Positions 25,439 through 37,700 of a stretch of 64,000 bases of DNA are shown in pieces (positions within the stretch are counted from its first letter, which is position 1; each line of letters opens with the position of its first letter). Position numbers and translations under genes: made by a program. The notes beneath the pieces were generated by a model. It saw only the letters and a program-made list of their open reading frames with translations, was not told where the DNA came from and made no database searches. This DNA is from Xylaria sp. FL1777 (Eukaryota; Ascomycota; Sordariomycetes; Xylariales; Xylariaceae), in assembly GCA_022578965.1 (NCBI GenBank), contig MU400580.1:1-64000 (forward strand). Direction: 5' to 3'.

Positions 25439-26843
25439 TCAGGGTAACCACTGAAGGGTATTAGAATATTGATAGTTGCATCACAGTGAAGATAGGTAGG
25501 CATACATACCTCATCACGGTGATCTCCTGTTCCACCTGTGCCTTCCGGATACACCACAACAGCAAGACACTCGATGCTCTCTCGAGGCCTGGCCCCTTCT
25601 GGTGCCAGTGGGTTGTAAAAAGCTGCGTGAGGACAAACTAGGTGAAGGTCAATACAATTTGATATCAAGTCACCTCGACGAATGGAGTCACACCTCGTGC
25701 GGTCTCTTCGTCTCGATGAGAATCAAAACTTTTAAAGACCAAAGTTTCAGTTGGTTGCATCCCTGAGACATAGTACCACCTGTGGCTGTCATGGTGATAT
25801 ACGTTGTATGTCTCAGCTGTGACGTGTGTATATACGTTGTCGCTCGGCTCTAGATCTCTACATGCATCGATAGAGCGCCAGTCGCATAGCGCTAGGGGCC
25901 AGTCATACAGGGGCCCAAACAGCGGTCGCCATACACTAATTCGTACTGAGAAAGAAGCTCAATGGGTTGATGTAAAACGCTTCAGTAATTTTACTCACTT
26001 TAGAATTTGCCAACGCCTTTTTAGTATTGTCTTCACCAGATCTTCGTCAAGCACCATGCGCATTCGATCGATTGCCCACCGGGGTGTGAAATCTGTCAGC
26101 TGTAAGAAGATGACTTAATCTGACGAGCCTCTAGGAATGATGGCAGACTTGCCGACATGAACGCCTTGAACTGGCTGCGGGGCTTTACCAGTTCCTCGAG
26201 GGAGCTGAGGAAAGACTTCACTTCTTCTTCGGACCTAAAGGTCAAGATAAGACTATGGGTACGAGATTCTGTGTCTCGTTTTTTGGAACCGCGTACCTCA
26301 TGCGTAAACGGAACTACTAAATCCGCCCCCAGTCTTTGGACGAGGAAGTCGCTGACACCGCGCCTGTACTTGTCCTTCACGGTGGCGAAGTCTGCATAAT
26401 CATTGTAACTTAGAAGTGAATGGAGAGAGAGGTGTTTTTCGTCATCATTGAAGACCTGGAATCCGTTTTGGTTAAGTGTAAAATCGCGGTCCTCCTCACG
26501 GACATCTTGTATTGAAATGTTCCGATAGCCCTTTGACACCTCGTTGGACTGCTGGAGTTTCTGACCTAGAGCGGAGGCGGGAACGTTCAAATGATATGGT
26601 TTCACGGTTTTATACAGTTCTTGGGGCTCAAGATAATATAAAGTTGTTGTCAAGGTTCGTTTGAAGAGAAATTTCTGTGTCTTGTGGAGGCATGAGCAAG
26701 ACTGCTATGGAAAACAGGGCGATTGCGCTTACCTTCGACCCATTCGCCGAAAAGGCAGACACAATTTTGGGGCGCGAAGCTGTCGAGAAACGAGGGAAGC
26801 AGGTCGAAGCGTATGTTGCACGTAGCTGAGCCAGATTCATCAT
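25439..26843 (-). CDS. CmcJ/NvfI/AsaB-like oxidoreductase (hydroxylase/desaturase family), 7 exons, 349 aa
   Basis: Exons (- strand): 26843-26733, 26674-26297, 26234-26157, 26099-25999, 25935-25694, 25637-25510, 25450-25439, totalling 1050 bases. Introns are 56-63 bases with GT-AG ends. Landmarks in order: TTTLYYLEP near the start of the conserved part, VVPFTHE, then FPQLPRGTG and QGVH in exon 3, DFTPRWAIDRMR in exon 4, WQILNVWRPL across the exon 4/5 splice, HHDSHRWYY (270-278), CPHAAFYNP and RESIE. These match the fungal family that includes AsaB- and GA4-desaturase-like enzymes, often found in metabolite clusters. Parts read as one frame look like a truncated gene, but splicing restores everything. 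Least sure: exon 1 (37 residues) and the last 12-base exon; without the last intron the protein is 373 aa. Confidence is high for the family, moderate for the ends. Confidence 0.78.
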
Positions 26844-27466
26844 GGTCGGCCAGGTTGCCTTTTCTCATTCCGTAGGCTCAGTGTAAGATATAGTATTACT
26901 AGTACTGTGTGGGCTATGTACGCCAAAAGTGTTTCCAAGACCGCGACGATGGTTGTGATGATTATCTTTGCATTGCACTAATAACTATTCGTTCTCTTCG
27001 TAGATTATTAATGAAGTTGGGGGCTAGGCACACGTCGGGAATTGTCGGGGGAGATCTCTCCAGAACTCTTTCATTTTAGTACTTAGGGACCTAGGTAGGG
27101 TAGTAGGCAATACTGATAGATCTGCATTTCTTTAGAGAGCCAGTGCTCGAAAACGCGCAGGTGATATAAGATGTTTAGGAGCAGTTAGAAGCGGGGTTTC
27201 CCCTGAATACTTACCTATGGGAGGGAACCCCCTTTCGGGACAGGATCCAATTGATATTTCATGGGTAATAGCACTCCGCTGGATTTTTAGCACTTTGTTG
27301 CCCGAATTGTACCCTGGAAACTAAGTAGAGAAGCAGGTATGTGTTTATAAGTATAGGGGCTTTCATTCCCTGAATCTAGATCATGAACCCCGCAACTTTA
27401 TGTTTCGCCTACAGCTTTGATCTAACATCGTTTTTGCAGCCAAAACAAAAAGCCAGCTTTCAAAAA
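26844..27466. promoter_or_regulatory. Divergent intergenic region between the oxidoreductase and the MFS transporter
   Basis: The two genes are transcribed away from each other, so both promoters should lie here. An acceptor-like TTTTTGCAG at 27431-27439 suggests a 5'-leader intron of the transporter. A second ATG at 27383 is in frame with the transporter but precedes that acceptor. Confidence 0.45.
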
Positions 27467-29141
27467 ATGGAGGAAGATCGGGCACTTACTGAACAACCCG
27501 TCGACGCCCCTTCACCTATACTCGATGGTGCTCTTATCCCACACGAAGAAACGTCCTTTTCACTGAACAACGGCCAGACTATTTGCGTTCTCGTGTTTTT
27601 CCTCGTTGAACTATACGAATTAATTATTATTGCCCCAACTGCAGCTCTGATTGAGGTTTTTATCTGCTGGCAATATTTCGAAAAGGTTGACCTAGCCGTT
27701 ATTTCAAGAGGTCGGGGGATTAATAGCGCTATGTGTAAGAACAATTATGTTCAGTCGGAACTCGCCACTGTCCTTGGTTGGAAAGCCGTCTTTGATAGTA
27801 TTCCTGGTATGAGCTGGATCTTTTAAATCACTTTCTTATGATTAATGATGAGCAGTTTTCATCTTGTCTTTTCTCCTTGAACCATGCCTCGCTCGATTTG
27901 GATCTAGCAAATTGCTAGTGGCGAGTCTCATTGGATTGATTGGATCGACCATATGGTTTACATTCATCTGTAAGATATGTTGACACTTTTCTTTTGACTT
28001 GAGGCTTAAATTCTACAGGCGCTTATCCAGAAACCTACCCCATCAAACTTGTATGGGCGTCCAGTATCTTCCTATTCTGCGGGGGTGGCCTCTCGCAAGT
28101 TGCCGCCGTGACTCATCTTGTCGGAAGCGAATTGGCCGGAGATGCTAATACGTAAGTTTAACGCAATTCTGTATTCAACTGAACTTATGAAATTAGATCA
28201 TTGATCTTTCACGTCCTCAACGTGGCTTATATGGTAGATGAGCTCCTGGCTCCTGGGCTCGCTTCCTTTGCAATGCAAACGTCACTATTCTTACCAATCA
28301 TAATTGGTATATGCTCCCTTCTTATGGCCATCGCTACAGTAACACGCCTTCCTATTATCGGCTTGGCTGCACCAGTTGGACACTTGGAACAACCGAATGT
28401 GGCAGCAGTGGACACCTCAAGGATCATAGCGGCATTGAAGAATAACCGCATTTACAGAGACTGGGAATATGTACAGCAATCATGGAATCGTAACCTGATT
28501 GCTACATTGCCTATATTCTTTTTCGGAATGTTCCGTCCCGCAGCCTTACGAGTGTATCTTCAATATACATCTATCCGCCTTAAATATACATTATCCGCAG
28601 CGGCAGCCATAACGAGTGGTGTTTCGGCTGTGAATCTGGTTTTATTCGTTTCTGTTCCCCTTATCTGGGCTTGGATGGGAGGAAATGCGAACAGAGCATC
28701 TCGTCCAGAAATCGACATCCGAATCGTGAGATACACTTTGTTCTTGACTTGTGTTGGTTGTATCATGATCGCTTGGGCCGAAAATATAAGCACTCTCGTC
28801 ACAGGTACATATTCGTTCATCTCCTTCACCTCGCTAAGGTTTACCTTAATTCTACAGGCTCTATACTATTTGTCACCTCGGTTGGCACTAGACCATCTCT
28901 GCTATCCTTGGGCATTTTTCTGATCGGTAGCGACCGAAAGCCTCACCTTTTTGAGATTCTCCAAATCGTGGAGAATACGTCCATGGTATTATCAGATTTC
29001 ATTCTTCAAGGTGCACTTAGGTTGGCACTAGAACAATCACGCTTATGGCTTGGGCTTCCGTTTTTGGTTATGTTTGTAAGTCCGCCCGCAAAGAAATATA
29101 TAATAGCTAGGACTCGGGGGACCAAAAACCCCTTACATTAA
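27467..29141 (+). CDS. MFS transporter, 5 exons, 492 aa
   Basis: A major facilitator superfamily membrane protein, most like fungal MFS proteins of unassigned substrate. Exons: 27467-27806, 27856-27969, 28019-28151, 28197-28804, 28858-29141 (1479 bases); introns are 45-53 bases with good GT-AG ends. The hydrophobic segments start at about residue 34. The MFS loop appears as ARFGSSKLLVASLIGLIGS across TM2/TM3, followed by a glycine-rich GGGLSQVAAV helix; a central charged loop (YRDWEYVQQSWNRN) precedes the second half. Start: ATG at 27467, giving MEEDRALTEQ; 27383 is the alternative. The C-terminus after GLPFLVMF is short and basic, so a last membrane segment may be missing or hidden by an unrecognised intron. 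Confidence 0.85.
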
Positions 29142-29656
29142 CTATAACGGCAGAGTTTTAATTTCATCGCGTACTTATTTTCTATTGCCATTAAGATTTG
29201 AATTTAGCAATTGTCTAGCAGTTTCATGGTTTTTAATTCATAAAAGTTGATTCAAATGGGAATGGACTTCTTTGCTTTATGTTAGTTAGTGTATTAGAAG
29301 GCCGATGTGTAAAGTAATTTTGGCGATCTTGGCGATCTTGGTGGGGGTGGATTTGACCCCGAAAAATCTGAGAGCCGCATTTTCTTTGCCAAGCACATGG
29401 GCATTTCAAATGGAGAAATGATTGTCAGAGAGATTCTTGGCTGCATTTTGCATACGCAGTACTGTACTGTAAGCGCGGCACCATAGCAGACTCGGGGTTG
29501 AGAACCTACACAAGCAGTGTAGCAATACCCAGTATGGCGGACTGCGCGTCTGATTGGATTATCCGGTATTTCATCAGCTGTGCTCCACAGGTGCTCCAAT
29601 TGTAGTATCTTTCAGGTTAGAGTATTCGGAGTGATAGCTGGATAGCGGTATAATCT
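29142..29656. other. Intergenic sequence after the MFS gene
   Basis: 3' flank of the transporter. Contains a small direct repeat (TTGGCGATC twice near 29321-29340). No gene seen. Confidence 0.4.
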
Positions 29657-30147
29657 GGCCTCGGTTTTTCGAAGCTAAAGAATTGACGAACCTTAACCCA
29701 TTTAGGAAAAGTCCAATGGATGTCTCCCCCCAATATCCCATACTCTTGGACGCCTTATGGACACTAGCAAAAACAACGGTTAGGCCTGCTTTCTACAGCG
29801 TTAGGGTGCACCTAGTAAACACACCTAGGTACAAAAGGTCAGCGGTAAACTCTACCAAATTAAAAGTACCTACTAGTATAACCAACGTGTTACAGTTGTT
29901 GTTAAACATTAAAAGTAGTAGGTAGGGTAAGTAAAAGGTACGCTATATTATAGTAGTGTTAATGGACTAAGCTGCTCGATAACCCTGGTTAATACTTTCA
30001 GGTACTCCACAATTCAGTTAAATACTGTTAGATTTAGTGAGGTGAAAAGGAGGTACGAAGTACCTACGGGTATCTATAGAGCAATTGCCATGTTGGGTTA
30101 ATGTTCGTCTCCCGATATCAATTCTTCAGCTTCGAAAAACCGAGGCC
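29657..30147. mobile_element. Mutator-like MITE, 491 bases, 30-base inverted ends and 9-base target duplication
   Basis: The ends at 29657-29686 and 30118-30147 are inverted repeats with 29 of 30 positions matching (core GGCCTCGGTTTTTCGAAGC). They are flanked by an exact 9-base direct repeat GTATAATCT at 29648-29656 and 30148-30156. A 9-base duplication with inverted ends of this size is typical of Mutator-like (MULE) transposons. No transposase frame is inside, so it is non-autonomous. The perfect duplication and ordinary base composition suggest a fairly recent insertion that escaped RIP. Confidence 0.88.
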
Positions 30148-30156
30148 GTATAATCT

Positions 30157-30515
30157 GGGCGTTTGTGTTGCCATGCTAAAGGATCCCTGCTAGCACTGTT
30201 TTGCACAATGCTTATTACCACTTAACAATAAAACCCTGCTTTCTCCCGGCCCCCAATAATAGCCTCCAAGTCTCTACGAAGTGTAGAATTGTAGGAAGGA
30301 GTGAGCCAGGGGTTCTATGTTTATAGCTAGGTCTCTATAGGAGGTAGTATAATATATATTACATGGTATGAATGAGCGAAATAGAGAACCTCTGGCCAGG
30401 TATTTAATACTCAACATCGCAGAATATAAGCCCATCCACCTTGTTTACATTACTGTGTCTTACTTCAGCTGTGGGACGAATATGTCAGCCGTCTATATTT
30501 TGGATCACTCGGACG
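30157..30515. promoter_or_regulatory. Upstream region of the NB-ARC-TPR gene
   Basis: 359 bases between the MITE and the NLR start. Contains an AT-rich stretch TATAATATATATTACATGG at 30347-30365. The promoter is assigned by position; the MITE lies close enough to affect it. Confidence 0.4.
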
Positions 30516-33500
30516 ATGCCTTCTCCTCTCACTCGAGGGCTTGCAAGAGTCCGTACTCTCCTCAAAGAGCCCGATGACACAACGAACGCGCAACGACTGG
30601 GTGCCACGAATCACATTATCGTTAGTGGCCGCTCAAACGGTTTGACCGAGACATCAGTGGATTCCCTCTGGCAAACTGCAGTGAAACGATTTGTATCACG
30701 TCTACCTGCAGCGGACCAGCAGGTCGTCACTGCGATCGATTCGAACAGTACTTTAAACCAGCAAGTTCTAGAAGCTATCTTCCAGCCTGTGAAGGCTGCA
30801 TACTCTGATTCACATTTTTTCAAATGCCTGGACTTAGTACACCCCATCGTAAACCATGTGAAATCATTCGCTGTCGTAATTGATGTATTATCGCAAGCAT
30901 GTGCCAACCCGGCTTGCCTTATTTGGGGCTCTATCAAGCTTCTGCTTGAGGTTCGTGCTTTTTTCCCCGCCAAACATAATCTAATAAGCTACTCTAGATC
31001 TCCTCACGGTCTTTTGAGACATTCTCCAGTATTTGCGACATGGTTGCGAATCTGTCCTCTTTTTTGCCACTATTCGAGCAATGGTTACGACTATTCCCCA
31101 CTGCGAAGTTCGACGAGCTTTCGGAAGCCATTATACAGACATTCCTCGAATACTTGTCCTTTCTGGTTGAAGCTATAATATATTTGAGAAAGTCTTCTCT
31201 AGGTCTGTTCGCCCTAGTCATATTAATAACAGTCACTCATCCTGCTAGTAAACATATTGCGATCAGCCATCTCATCATCGTTTCAGACCAAGTTCCACGA
31301 AACTGAACAGGCTATCAAGAAACAGACCGAAAAAATTATATTACAACTACACACTGCAAATATGGTTGCAGGCGAGCGACGACATCAAGAACTCCACGAC
31401 ATGTTAATCTCTTCGACAAATCATTCTTTGAACAACGCGGTCCACCCTCCGATACCGTACCATTTCTTACAGCAGGTGGCTAGGAACGATCGCTTCTTCG
31501 GCCGCAAGGCTGTGTTGGCTAATATGGAAGTTGTCCTTACCCCAGATGCGAGCCGCACTCGATCATTGGCGATACACGGACTTGGAGGGATCGGGAAAAC
31601 CCAAGTTGCTGTCGAGTACCTTTATCGCAATATACGCAAATATGAGATCATCTTTTGGCTACATGCAAACTCAAAAGATAATTTAGACGATCAATTCACT
31701 CTGATCGCCAGAAACGGCGGTTTTGCGAGTACTCAAAACAACGCAAATTATTGCTGTGAAGCTGTGAAGCATTGGCTCCAACACACAAGTATGTATGCAT
31801 CTTTCAGTTGAGCTTTCTTGGCATGCTGGTCTGGCTAATGACGAATTGTGAGTCGACAGAGTCAAATTGGCTCTTAGTATTTGATGGCGCTGATGACTTA
31901 TCTGTCATCAGGCCGTTCTGGCCTGCAGCTTCACGTGGATGCATTCTCATCACAAGCCGAAGCCCTCAAGCTGCGGAAGAGGATTTCGCGGAACACGGTA
32001 TTCAACTCCCCTGCTTTGATGTCGCTGATAGCACCAGCTTTATCATTTCTATTATTAGACCTGGTGCTGCCTCTAGCGATCAGGAAAATGAGGCAATCAA
32101 TGAACTAGTCAAGATTTTTGATGGGTTTCCAATGGGCCTAAAAGCCGCCGCATCTTATATGAGAAGTAAGAGAATGACGCCCACAAGATTTCTAACTCTC
32201 TACACTCAGCGGCTTGTAGAGCTTGAAAGTTCAGACCGTTCAGGCACATCAAAAACACTCCAGAATATCTGGAACATGTCTCTTGATTCACTTTCACCGT
32301 CGGCCACAACACTATTAGACGCTCTGGTTTTTTTCGACGGGGACGCTATTCCTACAGAAATTTTCTCAAGCCAAGAGGCACAACCTTCCGCGAAAGAACT
32401 CGAATTCCACAACACCATCGAAAGTCTTATCCAGCATTCGCTAGTCACCATATCTGAGGATTACTCTTCTATATGTATACACAAATATTTTCAATCATCG
32501 ATGCGCATACGCGTGCAGGGTTCTCCAGATCGATACCAAGTAGCAATTTCACATGCGCTAGAGGGCTTGTGCAAAATCTTGCCGCCGATTTCGAAAGTAT
32601 ACATGGGCCGCCAGCCTAAAAATTGGCCAGCTTATGAAAAGTACCTAAGCCATTTTCGAGCTTTCATGAAAACTATTCGGTCAGCGCTACCATCAACAGC
32701 GGCACGTCTAAGCGTCGAACTTCTCTGTCGCTACGGATCGTAAGCTCCCTTTCACCTGCAGATGTTCAGAGGCAAAGCTGAAAGTCGCCAGGTTTTTCTA
32801 CGAGACTGGCCAATATCATTTTGGATTCGACTCCATTCAACTGGCTATCCGCACTGCTAACTTAGCAAATGACATTAACCCAAGAACTCTTGCATATGGG
32901 TATTATATTCTCGCGTATTTGAATCTTGAGTCCAACAAACCGGATCTCAGTGAAGGAAGTCTGCGGAGTGCACTTGAGCTTCTACCTGTCATTAACAAAG
33001 ATACTACACTAGAGGCCGGCGATACTCTTTTCGTTATTGCTCTTAACTCTCTCTTGGGGAACTCCCTGACAGGGCAAGGAAAGTTTCAGGATGCTGAGGC
33101 TGCTTTGAAGCTCGCCATAGATCTCTCACTTGCCGGCGGAGCAGAGACATCGACCAAGCTTGGCACCCTATACGCTAACCTCGGTTCGTGCTTATTATGG
33201 AAGGGAGACATCGAAGGCGCCGAAGCTGTTCTCCACACGGCGCTTTTGAAACATCAAAGAAGTTTGAATTGCAATCTATACGCACTTGGCAATGTATATC
33301 TCCACCAAGGTCGAATCGAAGAGGCGTACAAAGTCCACGTAGAAGTATTAGAGAATTTCTCGAGAGACTTTGGCCATACACACCACGCCACTGCAGATTC
33401 ATGCCATAAAGTAGGGTCAATACTGGCTATGGAAAAGTTTGGTAAAAGAGATCTTGGGGAGTCACGGTGAGTTATTCACTTCTATTACCAGGACCTCTCT

Positions 33501-33809
33501 CTACGACTTGGGTATTCTTTGTTCTTTCTAATTTGCCATCAACAAAGGAAATACTTGCGCAAAGCGTTGTCGATATATGAATGCTCGGTAAATCAAGGCT
33601 GTTTGGATATGGGTGGGCCGATCGCTCGAACGCGCTGGAAGCTATCTACCATCCTAAAGTTAATCGATGCTCCCGACCTTGAGGAGATTAAACGACTTGA
33701 GAAAGCAGCCGAATCATACGCTGTGGAACACCTCAATAGTTCTCTTCCACTCGGAAAAGATGAACAGGAGGCTTTCTTTGATCGACTAGTATTGTTTTGG
33801 AGCCGTTGA
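30516..33809 (+). CDS. NB-ARC-TPR NLR-like protein, 6 exons, 998 aa
   Basis: A STAND ATPase of the fungal NLR class. Exons: 30516-30950, 30998-31202, 31249-31788, 31860-32739, 32792-33466, 33548-33809; total 2997 bases, exactly 999 codons. The N-terminal about 215 residues are helical and resemble the DUF7708-type domain found before fungal nucleotide-binding modules. The NB-ARC part shows FFGRKAVL, P-loop GLGGIGKT (324-331), Walker B LLVFDGADD (398-406, formed across a splice), the ILITSRS sensor and a GFPMGLKAAASYM GLPL-like motif. From about residue 690 on come TPR-type repeats (GNSLTGQGKFQDAEAAL, NLGSCLLWKGDIEGAEAVL, GNVYLHQGRIEEA). In this class the repeats sense a ligand and the N-terminus signals. 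No frame break; it is a plausible active gene. It shares strand with the NACHT-ANK gene 957 bases downstream. Confidence 0.88.
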
Positions 33810-34766
33810 GAAGGTGGCCGGTGTCGAAGTGATGTTAGTTTTTAGGTTGACAAAGCCCATCAGTTTGACACCATGGGACTCCTTTTTTATATAGTATCTC
33901 TGTATATTGATACTATATTTATCGAAGTGGACTTGCGGCTCGTTAGAGATAGGATGCATTAAAATGAGCTTGTACGACTATGAGCTTCATTTAGTGGCAT
34001 TTGGTAGATAATCGGGCTGGTGAACCGCTGGCCGCAGAAAAAGAGTGCGACTAACGTGCTCTATGTTGATAAGTGTGGAGATAGGTACGACTATTAGCTG
34101 AATCTTCCCTTCTAATTATCCTGAATACACCACTTGTACTGCTACCTTGTATGTTACTGGAAATGCCTGAACACTAGCACGAGACGCTATTTTTATTGCA
34201 AACGTTGAGCTTGCCCGGTTTGGAGACCTTGGAACTTTGTTACTGCCATGTCCTAGGCCACGACTTACGCAGTATGTACTATGCAGCAGAACTTGAGCGA
34301 TAATAGTGCGAATCCTTTCTACGGGTATGCATGTTCGACGTCACGCTAGTTGGGGCTAACGGGCAGTTGATTGCGGTAAAACCTAGAACCTTATCAAAAC
34401 TGAGACGTATTTTTTAATTAGTAGCTGTTTTTTATGCGTGGCATTTATGTGATGATACGATCGTCTGAGATGTTGAAGTGATTGATGCGTTATTGGGGCT
34501 GGATTAACAGAATTGCATTATTAGGTATTTATCTGATGCACCGCCTCCATGAGCAAGCATTGCCATCTAATGCGACCGGGGGTTTTGAGGCGTCACATTA
34601 AGCACTATCTATTAATAGACACAGTTTAAATTCAACCGTCCTTTTGCTGTCTCATCTTTCTCGAGCGTGACGCATTTGGCCTTGCCTGCCAAAACCTCTA
34701 CTTAACGAATAGCGCAAGTCAAATGCAACTTTGACGAATACAGTTTAAAAGGCTGGTGCCACTAAG
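33810..34766. promoter_or_regulatory. Intergenic region between the two NLR genes
   Basis: 957 bases without a gene, taken to hold the terminator of the NB-ARC gene and the promoter of the NACHT-ANK gene. No repeat or motif stands out. Confidence 0.4.
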
Positions 34767-37700
34767 ATGTGCGCAGCATCACCGGTTGTTACGGATCTCT
34801 GGGCTGTCGCGAAAAGTCGACTAGCGCCAGAGCATCAATCTCAGCTCTCTCGCAATGCCATGAATGATAGGTCTCAGTCTCCGCTACAGGTGCTCCTGCT
34901 CCTCGTGCAAGAAAAGCAGAAGATGTCTGTGGAGAAACGCTGGAAGCTTAGAAAAGGCACTGGAGAGGTTGTTTTCATCAGAGATCTGTTCGAGAAGATC
35001 GCCCACTGGATCAACAAGTTCAAAGAAATTGGCGACACAATAGTCACGTACGATCCTACTCATGCCGCTTTACCATGGGCTGGAGTGCGGTTCCTACTCA
35101 ATTTAGCAATTAGCGATATTGAAATTCTCGGATCTGTAGTGGAAGGCGTGGAGACAGCATCACGCCTTATCACTCGCTGTGGATATTATGAAGCCGTATA
35201 TTTTGCACCGATAATGGCTCAGGCTACCGAAATCAACGTGTTACTCAAAGAGACTATCATTGGCCTCTATGTAAAGATCCTAACCTATCTCGCAAAGGCC
35301 GCCGAATACTATCAGAAAGGGACGGGGAAACGGATAATGGAAAGTCTGGTCACATCTTCAACGAAGTTCGAAGCACAACTAAAAGAAATCGTACAAAAAG
35401 AAACAGAGCTTCAATCAATCCTTCGAGTAGTGGAAGGCGAACAGATTCTAGATATTGGCAACATGATGAGATCCATGAACACGTCTTCCATGGAAAACAA
35501 GGACACCTTACGCGTCATGAAAAATATGATGGAGTGTCTTGAGCAACCATTGATCCGTGTTGTTGGTCATCTCGCCCACTTTAAAGAGAGGATAGAGCAA
35601 CAGGAGTGGTCAAATCTATCACAGTGGCTTACCAATGTCAACTTTCGTGAACAGCACGAACTAATCTTCCGCGAGCTTCTTCCCGAGACCTGTGAGTGGA
35701 TCTTTAACCGCACGGAATATCAACAATGGCAATACTCTAGTTCATCCGCGGTTCTATGGCTTCGCGGTATCCCGGGCTGTGGCAAAAGCAAACTTTGCTC
35801 CCTCGTTGTCCAGAGACACCTTAGCCAGAATGCGGACGCCGACATTGACGCAGCGCCCGTTGCATACTTCTACTGTTCAAAAACTAACAACAAATCGCTT
35901 TCAAACCCGAATACGATACTGTGTAGTATTTTGAAGCAGCTTTCTCGTTCGAAAAATGGAAAAGGGGTTCATCATACTGTCTTCACTGAGTACGATCGGC
36001 GAAAACAAGATGCTGAACATGACGGGGTTGATATATCACCTCTGACTTTGGAAGAATGCGGTGATCTCATTGTGTCCGTGGCGTCTGATTATCCAATACA
36101 TATATTTTTGGATGGGATCGACGAGGTAGACGACAGTCGTGAACTCCTGGGAGTACTGAATCGTATTGTTGAAGATTCTTCCAATGTTGTAAAGGTCTTT
36201 ATCTCAAGTCGAGATGTGGCTGATATAGCGCTCTGGCTGAAGAATGCCACACCATTGATCATCACGAGCTCAGATAACTCTGCAGATATAGCGAAGTTCA
36301 TCACGCGAAGACTTGATGCAGCTATTGAGAGGAAGAAACTACTAAGGGGGGAGGTAGCTGCAGAGTTGAAGCAGCATATTATCACCAAGTTGAGTAATGG
36401 CGCTGGATCCATGTTTCTTTGGGTGTCTTTGCACCTAACACAGCTTTGCGATCGGAATAAGTACAAGCTTGAACAAGACGTCCGCCATGCACTAGACTTC
36501 TTGCCGGTAGATCTAAAGAGAACATTCGAACAAATCTACCAAAATATCAATGAGTACCCGCAACAAGCAAAGCTAATCACGAAGAGAGTATTCGCATGGC
36601 TTCTGGTTGCCCAACGACCGCTATCTAAGACAGAACTCATGGAAGCAATTAGATGGCATATAGACGACAACAACCACACGCCAACTGATTTTGATGTGAG
36701 AAACTTTCAATATATTGTCAATATATCTTGTATGCTGACACCAGTTTAGGCTCAACTAGACGAGGGGGCTATACTTGATTTGTGCTCTGGTTTCCTTGAT
36801 CACAATGTTAGCTCGCAGCACTTCACTTTCGCTCATGCCTCTATCTTTGAATACTTTCAGTCACTTCCTGAGTATTCTCATTCCGTTATCAATTACGTGG
36901 CGGCACATAGCTGCCTAACCAAGCTCGTGCAATATGACGACAGTCTAGATCCCTTTGATGAATTCAACCCGACAGCTGCCACTTCTGTCATCTCTGATGC
37001 ACGCGATCCGTGCTCTCCCATGACCGGCGGCTATAAAGACCACGAGCCCACCTTCAGGCACTATGCAACTTGTTACTGGGCTCGCCATTATGGAAAAGTT
37101 ACGAATCCTACTGAGAAGTCGCGGCTAAACGAAGCTCTAATGGAGTTCGTTTTCGGTCATAAAGGCAGCGCATTCGAGCTTTGGCTTGATGAAGTGCGGG
37201 AGCTGGTGAACAGAATCTTGCCCAACTCGGTAATTCTAGCAAAAGAGCTAGCTGCCGCCGATTCGGCTTCTAAATCACCAATTTTCGTAGCATCCGTGTA
37301 CGGAATTCTGCCGATTTTCGAACATCTGACGGCCACTAGCGAAGGGGTTGACTGGAACATTAAGAATATCCATTATGTGTCCGCCCTCTATCTTGCCGCA
37401 AGATTTGGACAGCTTGAGGCAGCGAAATACCTGCTTCAAAAAGGAGCCGATGTGAACAGCCAAGGGGGTCTATTCGGCAACCCTACCCAGGCGGCTGCGT
37501 TTCATGGTCATACGGCTGTGCTTGGTTTATTAGCCGATCATAGATCAGACCTCCTCGCTGGAGGTCGTTTCCCAAACGCATTCCATGCTGCACTTATAGG
37601 AAATCAGAATTCTGCTATGAAGCTACTTCTAGAGGGGCATTGGATGAACGAGATCACTGATATGGATGATGTTCTGTCTCGAGCAGGATACTACGGACAT

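Noticed and set aside
25804..26118. + strand open frame of 104 codons
   Set aside because: Antisense to exons 4 and 5 of the CmcJ-like gene; no recognisable protein.
26096..26296. Apparent chimeric C-terminus of a truncated oxidoreductase (lysine/serine-rich tail)
   Set aside because: The tail is translation of introns and an out-of-frame exon; splicing gives the expected family sequence instead.
29683..29925. + strand open frame of 80 codons
   Set aside because: Lies inside the Mutator-like MITE and matches nothing recognisable.
32740..32761. A 22-base intron in the NB-ARC gene (acceptor CTGCAG)
   Set aside because: Too short to be spliced. The acceptor CCAG at 32791 gives a 52-base intron in frame and a better protein join (RYGSFFYETGQY).
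36747..36749. In-frame TAG taken as a nonsense mutation splitting the NACHT-ANK gene
   Set aside because: It coincides with a good intron acceptor; the 54-base intron has a fitting donor and branch site and its removal joins a continuous NACHT-to-ankyrin sequence.
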